Shown here: positions 17,021 through 25,387 of the stretch, in pieces
How positions within the stretch are numbered: the first letter of the stretch is position 1
Layout: every line of letters starts with the position of its first letter
Assembly: GCA_036378315.1 (NCBI GenBank)
Contig: DASUWU010000049.1
Location: 9,286-73,285 of the forward strand
DNA from: CALAED01 sp036378315
GTDB lineage: Bacteria > Actinomycetota > Actinomycetes > Streptosporangiales > Streptosporangiaceae
Reading direction: 5' to 3'
DNA: 64,000 bases
Notes under the pieces: generated by a model
Database searches by the model: none
Told to the model about the DNA's origin: nothing
Seen by the model: the letters and a program-made list of their open reading frames with translations, nothing else
Program-made: the position numbers and the translations under genes

Positions 17021-17046
17021 GGGCCCGGACCATCCGGTCCGGGCCC
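17021..17046. terminator. Hairpin between convergent genes
   Basis: GGGCCCGGACC (17021-17031), loop ATCC, then the perfect 11-bp complement (17036-17046). It lies 25 bp after the LLM oxidoreductase stop and before the convergent membrane-protein gene. Confidence 0.75.
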
Positions 17047-17093
17047 GCTGAGAAGTCGCCATGTGGTCTGGTCTACGTGGTGCGCCGTTCCGG

Positions 17094-17687
17094 TCAGGCG
17101 GTCGCGGTGGTCGTGGTGCCGCGGTGGGCGACCTTCGGCAGCACCTCGCTGGCCGGGCTGGTGCGGCGCAGGTGCAGGAGGCCGAGCACGGACAGCAGGA
17201 GCAACAGGGCAGCACCGGCGAAGGCGGCGAAGGCGGCGTACAGGGCGATCTGTCCGACCTTCCAGAAGGCGTAGGCGTTGAGCAGCATGCCGCGCAGGCT
17301 CTCACCCTTGAACATGGTGTTGGCCTGGGCCGCCAGCGCCGCGTTGTTCGGCTGCTCCTGGGCCTTGGCGGAGATCTGGGCGTAGGTCTGGCCGTTGCCG
17401 ATCTTGTTCAGGTGCACGGCGATGAAGTGGTCGGCGTAGGCCTTGGCCTGCGCGCCGTCGACCATCTGCTGGCCGGCGTACTTGTTCAGGTACGGGCCGA
17501 TCTTCGGGTCGGCGAGCCCTTCGCTGCCCTTCGCCGGGAAGAAGATCTTCTGCGCGACCAGCTGGCTCTTGACGCTGTCGTTGGCGAACTGGTGTCCCCA
17601 CAGGGCCAGGCCGGCGACGACGAGGAGGACGGCGGCGACGACCACACCGGCGGCGGTCATCAAGGCGTCGAAGGTCCGACGGTTCAT
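17094..17687 (-). CDS. Two-pass membrane protein of unknown function
   Basis: The 197-residue protein has a hydrophobic segment near the N-terminus (AAGVVVAAVLLVVAGLALWG), an extracytoplasmic-looking middle of about 100 residues rich in Gln, Asn and Lys (FANDSVKSQLVAQKIFFPAK, LNKIGNGQTYAQISAKAQEQ), a second hydrophobic stretch (IALYAAFAAFAGAALLLLLS) and a short cytoplasmic tail with LHLRR. AAGGAAAG precedes the ATG. I do not recognise a named family, although similar sequences with this layout are common in actinobacteria. It is a single-gene unit. No function is proposed. Confidence 0.8.
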   Translation of the reverse strand: MNRRTFDALMTAAGVVVAAVLLVVAGLALWGHQFANDSVKSQLVAQKIFFPAKGSEGLADPKIGPYLNKYAGQQMVDGAQAKAYADHFIAVHLNKIGNGQTYAQISAKAQEQPNNAALAAQANTMFKGESLRGMLLNAYAFWKVGQIALYAAFAAFAGAALLLLLSVLGLLHLRRTSPASEVLPKVAHRGTTTTATA

Positions 17688-17871
17688 GAGCTTTCCTTCC
17701 TGGTGCCGGACCGGTGCCCGGCGTCATCCGCAACACGTTCATCGTCTGGATTTGGCCGCCGCCGCCGTAGCGACCAAGGTCCCGTCTCCAGCCGGAAAAG
17801 GGATCCGCCGTAAGGGGCAGAAGGACGATGTTCGGTGGGCCGAAGACCTGGCGCCGGCGCGGTCCGGGCGA

Positions 17872-18966
17872 TCATCCGGCCCTTTCAGTACGGCCAGGGC
17901 CGAGGGGTGTGGCGGCGGCGCGTACGGCCGGCATCACCACCTCGGCGAAGGACCGCAGGCTGCGCCTGGCCTCGTCGAACGTCATGTCGCCGAAGAACAG
18001 GTGCGTCTCCAGGTAGTTGACTCCGGTGGCGGTGACCTGGTGGACGACCATGTCGCGGACGGTGTCCGGCGAGCCGACGCAGGCCGCCCCGGTCCGCAGG
18101 GCCAGCTCGCCGTCGACCATCTGGTCGGGGGAGTGGTCATCGTGGTCGTGCCACAGCTTGAGCAGCCTGCGGCCGTACAGCGCGTTGGCCCGCAGGAAGA
18201 TCTTCTCGGCCGCGGCGTCCGTGGGGGCGACGACGACCGTGCTGGCGAGACCCACGCTCGGATGCGGCACGTGCGGGTTCAGCCTGACCCCGTCGTCGCC
18301 GGAGCCGCCGGGGCCGCCGGGGCCGCGATCCCACGCCGCCCAGTAACGCTCCACGGCATCCCCGAAGGCCCCGCGGTTCCATCGGCCGATGAAGTGGACG
18401 GCGTTCTCGCCCGCCCACTCCGCGCTGGCCGTGTTGCTCGACGGATACCACAGCGGCGGGTAAGGGCGCTGCACCGGACGTACGGACAGCTCCGCGTCGT
18501 ACGACCGCAACAAGGTGCCGCGGTGGCGCATGCGGCCGGTGCGGAGCGCCTCCGTGATGGCCCGCAGCGACTCGGCGTAGATCTCCTTGGCCCGATCGGC
18601 CGCCACCCCGAAGACCGCAAGCTCATAGGGGCTGATGCCGCGCCCCACCCCGAAGTCGAGCCGGCCGCCGCTCAACCGGTCAAGAACGGCGATCTCCTCG
18701 GCCAGCCGGAACGGGTCGTAGGCGGGCAGCACGTACACCAGGGCGCCCATCCGGATCTTCGCCGTCCGCTGCGTCAACGCGGACAGGAAGAGGTTCGGTG
18801 ACGGGCACACCGACAGCGGCGTCGCGTGATGTTCGGCCAGATGGTAATGGTCGAATCCGAGCCGTTCCGCCTCCACCGCGAAGTCCAGGCGCTCGGCCAG
18901 CACCTGCTCGGGCCCGGCGCCGCCGAGGTCGAAGGAGTCGAAGATGCCGAACTCGAACCGCACCAC
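17872..18966 (-). CDS. LLM-class flavin-dependent oxidoreductase (luciferase alpha-like)
   Basis: The 364-residue protein starts FEFGIFDSFDLGGAGPEQVL and has RLGFDHYHLAEHH, the luciferase-type FMN-site stretch, then RLDFGVGRGISPYELAVFG and RPYPPLWYPSSNT. The C-terminal CVGSPDTVRDMV and YLETHLFFGDMT are typical of FMN-dependent monooxygenases. A short Gly/Pro-rich loop (about 214-224) is inserted in the barrel. The start codon is GTG at 18966 behind GGAAGG. Substrate unknown. It is more luciferase-like and less F420-like than the other LLM protein in this window. Confidence 0.86.
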   Translation of the reverse strand: MVRFEFGIFDSFDLGGAGPEQVLAERLDFAVEAERLGFDHYHLAEHHATPLSVCPSPNLFLSALTQRTAKIRMGALVYVLPAYDPFRLAEEIAVLDRLSGGRLDFGVGRGISPYELAVFGVAADRAKEIYAESLRAITEALRTGRMRHRGTLLRSYDAELSVRPVQRPYPPLWYPSSNTASAEWAGENAVHFIGRWNRGAFGDAVERYWAAWDRGPGGPGGSGDDGVRLNPHVPHPSVGLASTVVVAPTDAAAEKIFLRANALYGRRLLKLWHDHDDHSPDQMVDGELALRTGAACVGSPDTVRDMVVHQVTATGVNYLETHLFFGDMTFDEARRSLRSFAEVVMPAVRAAATPLGPGRTERAG

Positions 18967-19077
18967 AGATCCTTCCGTCCGGCGGGCGACGCCCCACCAT
19001 GCCGAGATGCCGTTCTCACGATCGCATGGCCGCCGGGCACGAGCCCCCGGGGCGCCACCGGTATGTGGCGAAGGGTG

Positions 19078-20307
19078 CTATCCGGTCGGGCCGGTCGCGT
19101 AGTACGGCTTGCAGACGGTCCCGTCGTAGTCGGTGGCGATCTCCAGGAGCGAGCTGCCGTCCGTGGCCGGCAGCAGGGCGGAGCTGTAGTTGGGGCAGTA
19201 GTTGTTCGTGGCGTCCGGCACGGCGACCGGCGCGCTGATCTCGTGCCAGCCCGCTGAGCCGTCGAGCGGACGGGCGAAGATGGTGTCGCCGTTCCCCGCG
19301 GCCACCGCGCCGCTGGAGTCGTACAGCATCTGGCCGATGAGCAGCAGGGTGCCGCTCGGGGCGGGCGCCGGGCTGACCGCGATGGTGGGAGCGTGCCTGA
19401 AGTAGTCCCCGCCGGCACTGACGGCACGGCTGCCGAGCGAGCTCGCCGTACCCCAGCTCCAGCCGTCCGCCGACGAGCGGGTGTAGACGGCACAGCCGTA
19501 CTGGTCGCCGGTACCGCAGACCTCGTAGCTCATGAGGTAGCGGCCGTCGGGCAACCTCCGCACCACCGGCATCCCCGGACGGTAGGCCTGGGGGGTGGCC
19601 ACCACGGCGCCGGCGCGGTCGGTCCAGGTGACGCCGTCGACGGACCGCACTTTCATGATCTTCTGGCTGTGCGCGGAGTCGGTCTCGTCGGAGTAGAAGG
19701 CCACGAGCTCGCCGCGGGAGTCGACGGTGAACTCCGGTTCCCACAGCCCCTTGTCGTTGCTCGCGGCGGCGATCGTGGACAGGTAGCTCCACGTGTGACC
19801 GGCATCCGTACTGCGCCAGACGCGCAGCGACATCCGGCGGTTCGTGGTGACCGCCCCGCCCATCGACGCCGCCCACAGCAAGGTGCCCGCGGGGTTCGCG
19901 CCGACCGCGGCCGGGAGCTCGTACAGCGTCGCGCAGCACTGCCCGCTGCCCGCGGCGGCCTGCGGATCGGCGATCGACCCGATCTGCTGGAAGCTCTGGC
20001 CGCCGTCGGTGCTCTGGTAGATGGCCCCGATCCCGTTGCCGGCCGAGAACGTGGTGACGCTGGCGATGACGCGGCCGTTCGCCGAGCCGCTGTGCGCCAA
20101 CCGGACGGCCCGCGGATAAAGCCCGGTTCCGTCCCGCAGCAACGAACGGCCGGAGACCGCGGCGGCGAGGTCGGCTCGCTGGGCGGCCGGCGCCGCGTTC
20201 GCGCCTCGACCACCCGCGGGAGCGATCGCGACCGCCATGACGGCGACCGCCGTCACGATCGAGACCGCACGCAGCCTTGCCGCCAGGTTCCCCGCCTCAA
20301 CCGGCAT
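19078..20307 (-). CDS. Secreted BNR-repeat protein, sialidase superfamily (possibly GH93 exo-arabinanase)
   Basis: From the ATG at 20307 the product has about 409 residues (the frame is open to 20361). A signal peptide is visible: VSIVTAVAVMAVAIAPAGG, with cleavage near NAAPA. The mature part is a six-bladed propeller with Asp boxes: STDGGQSFQQI, STDAGHTWSYL, SVDGVTWTD and a looser SSADGWSWG. Between them lie WEPEFTVDSRGELVAFYSDE and GMPVVRRLPDGRYLMSYEVC. The Arg triad typical of true sialidases is not obvious, while the WEPEF/YSDE pattern recalls GH93 exo-1,5-alpha-arabinanases. That would fit the neighbouring pectin and arabinan enzymes. It is divergent from the SGNH hydrolase gene. Confidence 0.72.
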   Translation of the reverse strand: MPVEAGNLAARLRAVSIVTAVAVMAVAIAPAGGRGANAAPAAQRADLAAAVSGRSLLRDGTGLYPRAVRLAHSGSANGRVIASVTTFSAGNGIGAIYQSTDGGQSFQQIGSIADPQAAAGSGQCCATLYELPAAVGANPAGTLLWAASMGGAVTTNRRMSLRVWRSTDAGHTWSYLSTIAAASNDKGLWEPEFTVDSRGELVAFYSDETDSAHSQKIMKVRSVDGVTWTDRAGAVVATPQAYRPGMPVVRRLPDGRYLMSYEVCGTGDQYGCAVYTRSSADGWSWGTASSLGSRAVSAGGDYFRHAPTIAVSPAPAPSGTLLLIGQMLYDSSGAVAAGNGDTIFARPLDGSAGWHEISAPVAVPDATNNYCPNYSSALLPATDGSSLLEIATDYDGTVCKPYYATGPTG

Positions 20308-20428
20308 CTCCGCTCCCGCCGCCGTCGCCACTGACGGAGGCAGTGTGCCACAGCCGATCAAGGGCCGGAACGCGGGGAGTGCGCCGCCCCAATCGACTCC
20401 GGGCGGCAGTGCCTGTCAAGGTGTGATC

Positions 20429-21661
20429 ATGCCTGACGAGCGCGAGGACGTCCCAGGACCCGCCGGCCCGCCCCGGCCGGCGGAGCTGACCGCCACGCCC
20501 ATCACACCGGACCTCGTGCGGGGGGCGCTGGAGCTGGAGCGCACCGAGCGCGGGTTGCTGCCGCACCGGCTGCCGGCGTGGGCCAGGGCGCAGTGCCCCG
20601 ACGGGCAGCTGGCCATGGCGGAGGCCCAGCCGTCGGGGGTACGGCTGGTCGCGCGTACCCGTGCCACCGCGGTCGAGCTGGACGTGCTGGCCACCAAGAC
20701 GGTCTACGCGGGAGCCCCGCCCCGGCCCGACGGCATGTACGACCTGCTCGTCGACGGCCGTCCGGCCGGCCGCGCCGGCGTGCCGGAGGGCGACACGGTG
20801 ACCGTGGACATGGCCACCGGCTCGGCAGAGACGCGGCCAGGCCCGGTCGGCACCGTCCGGTTCTCCGGCCTGCCCGATCGCGTGAAAGAAATCCAGATCT
20901 GGCTGCCGTACAACGAGGTCACTCAGCTGGTCGCGTTGCGCGCCGACGCGCCCGTCGAGGCCGTCCCGCCCGGAGGGCGCAGGGTGTGGCTGCACCACGG
21001 CAGCTCGATCAGCCAGGGTTCAGGCGCCGAGAGCCCCACCACGACATGGCCGGCGCTGGCCGCCGCCGCGGGCGACGTGGAACTGGTCAACCTCGGTCTG
21101 GGCGGCAGCGCGCTGCTCGACGCGTTCACCGCCCGTGCCATGCGGGACGCCATCGCCGACCTCATCAGCGTCAAGATCGGCATCAATCTGGTCAACACGG
21201 ACGTGATGCGTCTGCGCGCCTTCACCCCCGCCGTGCATGGCTTCCTCGACACCGTCCGCGAGGGGCACCCGGCCACGCCGCTGCTGGTCGTCTCGCCCAT
21301 CTTGTGCCCCATCCACGAAGACACCCCAGGCCCCAGCGCCCCCGACTTCAGCGACCTCGGCGCCGGGAGGCTGCGGTTCCGTGCCGCCGGCGACCCCGCC
21401 GAACGCGCCGCCGGGAAGCTGGCGCTGGGCGTCATCCGGGAGGAACTGGCCCGCATCGTGGCGCGGCGGGCCGCCGGCGACCCCAACCTGCACTACCTGG
21501 ACGGCCGCGACCTCTACGGCGAGACGGACTTCGCCGAGCTGCCCCTGCCCGACCGGATCCACCCCGACGCAGCCACCCACCGCCACATCGGCGAACGCTT
21601 CGCCGAGCTGGCCTTCGGCAGCGACGGCCCCTTCGCCGTCGCACGCCGATCAGGCGCCTGA
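20429..21661 (+). CDS. SGNH/GDSL-family hydrolase with N-terminal beta domain
   Basis: The 410-residue protein has an N-terminal beta-sandwich-like region (to about 185) and a C-terminal SGNH hydrolase. Block I is HHGSSISQGSGA, block II NLGLGGSAL, block III KIGINLVNTD and block V DRIHPD with catalytic Asp and His. This layout resembles carbohydrate or acyl esterases in which a jelly roll precedes the SGNH domain. There is no signal peptide, so it is probably cytoplasmic. The ATG at 20429 follows AAGG; upstream frame extends into the divergent neighbour and is not used. Likely reaction: deacylation of an ester; substrate unknown. Confidence 0.83.
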   Translation: MPDEREDVPGPAGPPRPAELTATPITPDLVRGALELERTERGLLPHRLPAWARAQCPDGQLAMAEAQPSGVRLVARTRATAVELDVLATKTVYAGAPPRPDGMYDLLVDGRPAGRAGVPEGDTVTVDMATGSAETRPGPVGTVRFSGLPDRVKEIQIWLPYNEVTQLVALRADAPVEAVPPGGRRVWLHHGSSISQGSGAESPTTTWPALAAAAGDVELVNLGLGGSALLDAFTARAMRDAIADLISVKIGINLVNTDVMRLRAFTPAVHGFLDTVREGHPATPLLVVSPILCPIHEDTPGPSAPDFSDLGAGRLRFRAAGDPAERAAGKLALGVIREELARIVARRAAGDPNLHYLDGRDLYGETDFAELPLPDRIHPDAATHRHIGERFAELAFGSDGPFAVARRSGA

Positions 21662-21743
21662 CGCGACGGCGCGGCGTCGACGGCATGCCCGGGTCAGCCT
21701 CCCGCGGGGTCGGCGGCCAGGGGCAGGGGTGGAAGATGGGCGC

Positions 21744-22259
21744 ATGATCGGTGATCGGTGGGGCGTGACCGACAGCGAGGTGCTGCGTTCCTACCCGTGC
21801 GACGGCTTCGTCGTCGTACCCGCTCTGCAGGCGTGGCGCGGGGTGTGGATCGAGGCGCCCGCGGCGGCGGTATGGCCGTGGGTCGCCCAGGTCCGGCTCG
21901 CGCCCTACTCCTATGACTGGATCGACAACCTCGGCCGACGCTCACCGCGGCGGTTGGTGGGCCTGCCCGAACCCCGGGTCGGGGAGGCGTTCACGACCGC
22001 AGGCGGGCGCAAGTACGGCAGGATCGTCTCGGTCGACCTCGGGCAACAGCTGACGGGCACCATCATGGGCGCCTTCATGTCCTACGTCCTCGTGCCGCAG
22101 GACGGACACACGACGCGGTTGCTGCTCAAGGCGGTCATGCGGACGGCCCGCTGGGCGGCCCCGGCGCTGTCCGTCGGCGACCTGGTCATGGCTCGGCGGC
22201 AGCTGCTGAACCTGAAGCGACTTGCCGAACACGCGCACGGGGATACGGCCACGGAATGA
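21744..22259 (+). CDS. SRPBCC-family (START-like) small protein
   Basis: The 171-residue protein has the WRGVWIEAPAAAVWPWVAQ start seen in actinobacterial polyketide-cyclase/dehydratase-like (SRPBCC) proteins, then YSYDWIDNLGRRSPRRL, an Arg-rich loop, and the long C-terminal helix VMARRQLLNLKRLAEHA. The helix-grip fold binds hydrophobic ligands; no catalytic residue is evident. The ATG at 21744 follows a GGAAGATGGG stretch. It is 82 bp after the SGNH hydrolase and could be in the same transcript. Confidence 0.75.
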   Translation: MIGDRWGVTDSEVLRSYPCDGFVVVPALQAWRGVWIEAPAAAVWPWVAQVRLAPYSYDWIDNLGRRSPRRLVGLPEPRVGEAFTTAGGRKYGRIVSVDLGQQLTGTIMGAFMSYVLVPQDGHTTRLLLKAVMRTARWAAPALSVGDLVMARRQLLNLKRLAEHAHGDTATE

Positions 22260-22301
22260 AGACCGCATATGCCCTGGTTTTTAACCAGAGCTACTACCGG
22301 T

Positions 22302-22329
22302 ATTGACATCCTCTGTTAACTCTGTCAAT
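22302..22329. promoter_or_regulatory. Inverted repeat in the AT-rich promoter of the LVIVD gene
   Basis: ATTGACA (22302-22308) and TGTCAAT (22323-22329) form an exact inverted repeat around a GTTAAC palindrome (22315-22320). TATAGT at 22335-22340 is a possible -10, but the gap from TTGACA is too long for a standard sigma promoter. A regulator-binding site is the better reading. Confidence 0.45.
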
Positions 22330-22404
22330 GGTCATATAGTCCGCTCTATTCGCGCTGCGCGGGCGTTGATATGTTCTGGCCAGCTCAGCGGAAAGGCAAC
22401 AGCC

Positions 22405-23733
22405 ATGCGTGTCCCCCGCCGATCGCTGGCCCTGGTCGCGTCGCTGGCCTGCGTGCCGGCCGGGCCATCCGCCGCGTTCGCCACAGCGACCCGACCGGCG
22501 GAAAGCCGGGACATGGTCCTCATCGCGCACAACGACCTGGGCGGTACGGGAAACCTGGGGGAGGGCTACGCCGAGATCAAGACCCGCGACGGCCGGCGCA
22601 TTCTCTACGCCGCCCACGAAAGCGGACCGAGATGTTTCAGCGTGCTGGACGTGACCGAGCCGAGGGCGCCCAGGCTGCTGTCTCAGACCGACGTGCCCGA
22701 CGCCAACACCCGATGCAATTCGCTGGATCTGTCCGGCCGTGTGCTCGCCGTCGCCAATCAGGTCGACGATGAGGCCGAGCCAGGTGGCGTCGCCGGGTTG
22801 CGCATCTACGATGTCAGCGATCCGCTGACCCCGAAACAGATCGGCTTCTTCGACACCTCGGGACCGTTCTCCCGGGGCGTTCACTTCGTCTGGTTCGCCG
22901 ACGGCCGCTACGCCCACATCAGCTCGGGCATGCCGGATTTCCAGCCACGGCGGCCGAACATGGACGACCAGATCTACGTGACCGTCGATCTGGCGAACCC
23001 GCGCCGCCCCGTGGAGACCGGGCGCTGGTGGTGGCCCGGCACGCGGGTCGGCGACAAGGCGCCGGTCCCGACGCCGAACCCGGGCGTCGACAGCGGCTGC
23101 CGGGCCCACAACACCGACGTGTTCCCCGACCGGCCCGACCGCGCCTACGTCGGCTACATCGACTGCGGACTGGCGGTGCTCGACATCTCCGACCAGGCGC
23201 ACCCGAGACCCATCGCCATGCTCGACGACTCGCCGCCCGGCCCGGGGTTCACGCACACACTGCAGCCGATCCGCGGCGGCCGCTACATCGTGGCGACACA
23301 CGAGGCCATTCAGGACAACTGCACGGACGGCGCCAAACGCGACGACATCTACCGGAACGCCTCCACGCTGGACAGGATCGCTACGCTGCCCGCGCCGGAC
23401 AACGTCGCCGAGCTGTGTGCCCGCGGCGGACGGTTCGGCGCCCACAACATCTTCGAGCACACCCCCGACGAGCCGACCTGGTGGTCGGACCGGATCGTGA
23501 TCGGCAGCTTCTTCAACGGCGGGGTCCGGGCCTACGACGTATCGAATCCCCGCCACCCTCGCGAGATCGCCTACTACGTCCCCAAGGCCCCGGTGGGCTC
23601 GCCGGCGGGCGCCATCCAGATCAACGACGTCTATGTCGACGACCGCGGCGTCATCTTCGCCGGCGACCGTTTTGCCGGTGGCCTGTACGTGCTCACCTCC
23701 CCTGCCATCGAGCCCATGGCTTCGACCCGATAG
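22405..23733 (+). CDS. Secreted LVIVD-repeat beta-propeller protein
   Basis: The 442-residue protein has a signal peptide (RRSLALVASLACVPAGPSAA, cleavage after AFA) and repeated LVIVD-type units: CFSVLDVTEPRAPRLLSQTD, LRIYDVSDPLTPKQIGFFDT, IYVTVDLANPRRPVETGRWW, LAVLDISDQAHPRPIAMLDD and VRAYDVSNPRHPREIAYYVP. Each unit forms one propeller blade. Conserved His and Asp residues (HNDLGG, RAHNTDVF, FGAHNIFEH, FTHTLQP) recur in the loops on one face and could bind metal. The family is found in outer-surface proteins without a fixed function. GAAAGG precedes the ATG. It is followed by the GbsR-DrrAB operon. Confidence 0.82.
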   Translation: MRVPRRSLALVASLACVPAGPSAAFATATRPAESRDMVLIAHNDLGGTGNLGEGYAEIKTRDGRRILYAAHESGPRCFSVLDVTEPRAPRLLSQTDVPDANTRCNSLDLSGRVLAVANQVDDEAEPGGVAGLRIYDVSDPLTPKQIGFFDTSGPFSRGVHFVWFADGRYAHISSGMPDFQPRRPNMDDQIYVTVDLANPRRPVETGRWWWPGTRVGDKAPVPTPNPGVDSGCRAHNTDVFPDRPDRAYVGYIDCGLAVLDISDQAHPRPIAMLDDSPPGPGFTHTLQPIRGGRYIVATHEAIQDNCTDGAKRDDIYRNASTLDRIATLPAPDNVAELCARGGRFGAHNIFEHTPDEPTWWSDRIVIGSFFNGGVRAYDVSNPRHPREIAYYVPKAPVGSPAGAIQINDVYVDDRGVIFAGDRFAGGLYVLTSPAIEPMASTR

Positions 23734-23854
23734 CACGCCCGCCTACGGCGAGACGGAGATGCGCCGCGCCGCCTGACGTCAACCGGGTGGAAAGCGGCCG
23801 GTGCGACCGCCAAGTCGGGCGCCCTCCCGCAGGCGCGGCGGAACCGCTTGTATA

Positions 23855-23886
23855 ACTGAGATAACACATATTTGTGTTATCTCAGT
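23855..23886. promoter_or_regulatory. Perfect 14-bp inverted repeat, operator of the GbsR-DrrAB operon
   Basis: ACTGAGATAACACA (23855-23868), spacer TATT, then its exact complement (23873-23886). It lies 22 bp before the regulator's GTG start, where an autorepressing GbsR/MarR dimer would sit. It is strongly AT-rich in a GC-rich region. Confidence 0.75.
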
Positions 23887-23907
23887 CTTACGTGTACTTT
23901 CTGGCAT

Positions 23908-24411
23908 GTGCCTACTGATGCCGAGCTCACGTTCGCCGACCATGCCGGCCGGCTCTACGCCCGCCGTTACGCGATGGCGCCGATGGTGGGACGGCTGCTG
24001 GGCTACCTGCTCATCTGCGATCCGCGGGAGCAGAGCATCGCGGAGCTGGCCGAGGCCCTGCTGGCCAGCCGCAGCGCGATCGCCGGCGCGGTGAAGACCC
24101 TGGAGCAGATGGGCCTGGTCCGCCGCTCCCGGGCCGCCGGCGAGCGGATGGACCGGGTCGGCATCAACCTGACCTCACCGCAGGCGATGGGGTTCGACCC
24201 CACCGAGTACGAGGAACAGGCCGCGCTGGCCCGCGAAGGACTCGCGATCCTGGCCGATGCCCCGCCCGAGCGGCGGGCCATGCTGCTGGAGATGGCCGCG
24301 TTCGCCGAGTGGCTGACGGCACGGATGCCCGAGTGGGAGAAGGACTGGCGGGCCCACCGCGAGAGGCTGCGCGCGGCCGGCGAGCTCCCCGCCGACGCGC
24401 CACATTCCTGA
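23908..24411 (+). CDS. GbsR/MarR-family transcriptional regulator
   Basis: The 167-residue protein has a winged-helix domain: MVGRLLGYLLICDPREQSIAELAEALLASRSAIAGAVKTLEQMGLVRRSR, here given in part by the helix pair SIAELAEALLASRSAIAGAV. A C-terminal helical dimerisation region follows with EEQAALAREGLAILADAP. The GTG at 23908 is chosen because the part upstream overlaps the operator; no ribosome-binding site is seen, so the mRNA may be leaderless. The efflux genes follow after 13 bp. It most likely represses its own operon through the perfect repeat at 23855-23886 and is released by a drug-like ligand of the pump. Confidence 0.85.
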   Translation: MPTDAELTFADHAGRLYARRYAMAPMVGRLLGYLLICDPREQSIAELAEALLASRSAIAGAVKTLEQMGLVRRSRAAGERMDRVGINLTSPQAMGFDPTEYEEQAALAREGLAILADAPPERRAMLLEMAAFAEWLTARMPEWEKDWRAHRERLRAAGELPADAPHS

Positions 24412-24424
24412 CAGAGGAGTCACG

Positions 24425-25387
24425 ATGCCCCCTTCCGGCACGGCGGTTGCCACCCGCGGGATGCGCAAGTCCTTCGGCGAGCACACCGTGCTCGAGGACG
24501 TTGACCTGGAGGTCGGCGAGGGCACGATCTTCGCGCTGCTCGGCCCGAACGGCGCGGGCAAGACGACGATCGTGCGCATCCTGTCCACGCTGATCCGCGC
24601 CGACGCCGGGACCATCCGGGTCGCCGGGCACGACCTGGCGACGGAGCCGGACGCGGTGCGTGCCGCGATCGGCGTGACCGGCCAGTTCTCCGCGGTGGAC
24701 AACCTGCTCACCGGCGAGGAGAACCTGCGGCTGATGGCCGACCTGCGCCACCTCGGCCGCGCCGCCGGGCGGCGGCGGGTGGCCGAGCTGCTGGAGCGGT
24801 TCGAGCTCACCGACGCGGCCCGCAAGCCGCTGTCGACCTACTCCGGCGGCATGCGGCGGCGCCTGGACCTGGCGATGACCCTCGTCGGCGACCCCCGGCT
24901 GATCTTCCTCGACGAACCCACCACCGGGCTCGACCCGCGCAGCCGCCGCACCATGTGGCAGATCATCAGGGAGCTCGCCGCGGACGGCGTCACGATCTTC
25001 CTCACCACCCAGTACCTCGATGAGGCCGATCAGCTCGCCGACCGGGTGGCGGTGCTCGACCACGGCCACATCGTCACCGAAGGGACCCCGGACGAGCTCA
25101 AACGCCGCATTCCCGGCGGGCACGTCCTGCTGCGGTTCGCCGGCCCGGACGACCTCAGCGCCGCCGCCGCGCTACTGCCGGCCGCCACCCCCGACCCCGA
25201 CCAGCTGAGCCTGCAGGTCTTCGGTGACGGCAGCGCCACCGAGCTGCGCGGCGTGCTCAACCAGCTCGCCGAGGCCGGGATCCACGCCGAACGGCTTTCG
25301 ATCCACACCCCCGACCTGGATGACGTGTTCTTCGCCGTCACCGGGCACGCCACCGACACCGTCCGCGAGAAAGCCGCCCAGCCATGA
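24425..25387 (+). CDS. Drug-efflux ABC transporter ATP-binding protein (DrrA type)
   Basis: The 320-residue ATPase has Walker A LLGPNGAGKTTIVRIL, Q-loop GVTGQFSAVDNLLTGEENL, signature YSGGMRRRLDLAMTLVGDP, Walker B LIFLDEPTTGLDPRSRR and H-loop TTQYLDEAD. The GQFSAVD stretch and the C-terminal domain with TPDLDDVFFAVTG are hallmarks of the DrrA daunorubicin-resistance subfamily. It drives export of a hydrophobic compound across the cytoplasmic membrane with the permease whose start overlaps its stop. GAGGAG precedes the ATG. Control by the upstream GbsR regulator is likely. Confidence 0.93.
   Translation: MPPSGTAVATRGMRKSFGEHTVLEDVDLEVGEGTIFALLGPNGAGKTTIVRILSTLIRADAGTIRVAGHDLATEPDAVRAAIGVTGQFSAVDNLLTGEENLRLMADLRHLGRAAGRRRVAELLERFELTDAARKPLSTYSGGMRRRLDLAMTLVGDPRLIFLDEPTTGLDPRSRRTMWQIIRELAADGVTIFLTTQYLDEADQLADRVAVLDHGHIVTEGTPDELKRRIPGGHVLLRFAGPDDLSAAAALLPAATPDPDQLSLQVFGDGSATELRGVLNQLAEAGIHAERLSIHTPDLDDVFFAVTGHATDTVREKAAQP

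Noticed and set aside
22303..22340. TTGACA and TATAGT as a standard promoter
   Set aside because: The spacer is about 26 bp, too long for the usual 16-18 bp; the sequence is better explained as an inverted repeat.
22294..23736. 480-codon minus-strand open frame opposite the LVIVD gene
   Set aside because: The plus strand has a signal peptide, RBS and clear repeats; the minus frame is Val/Gly/Arg-rich with no motif.
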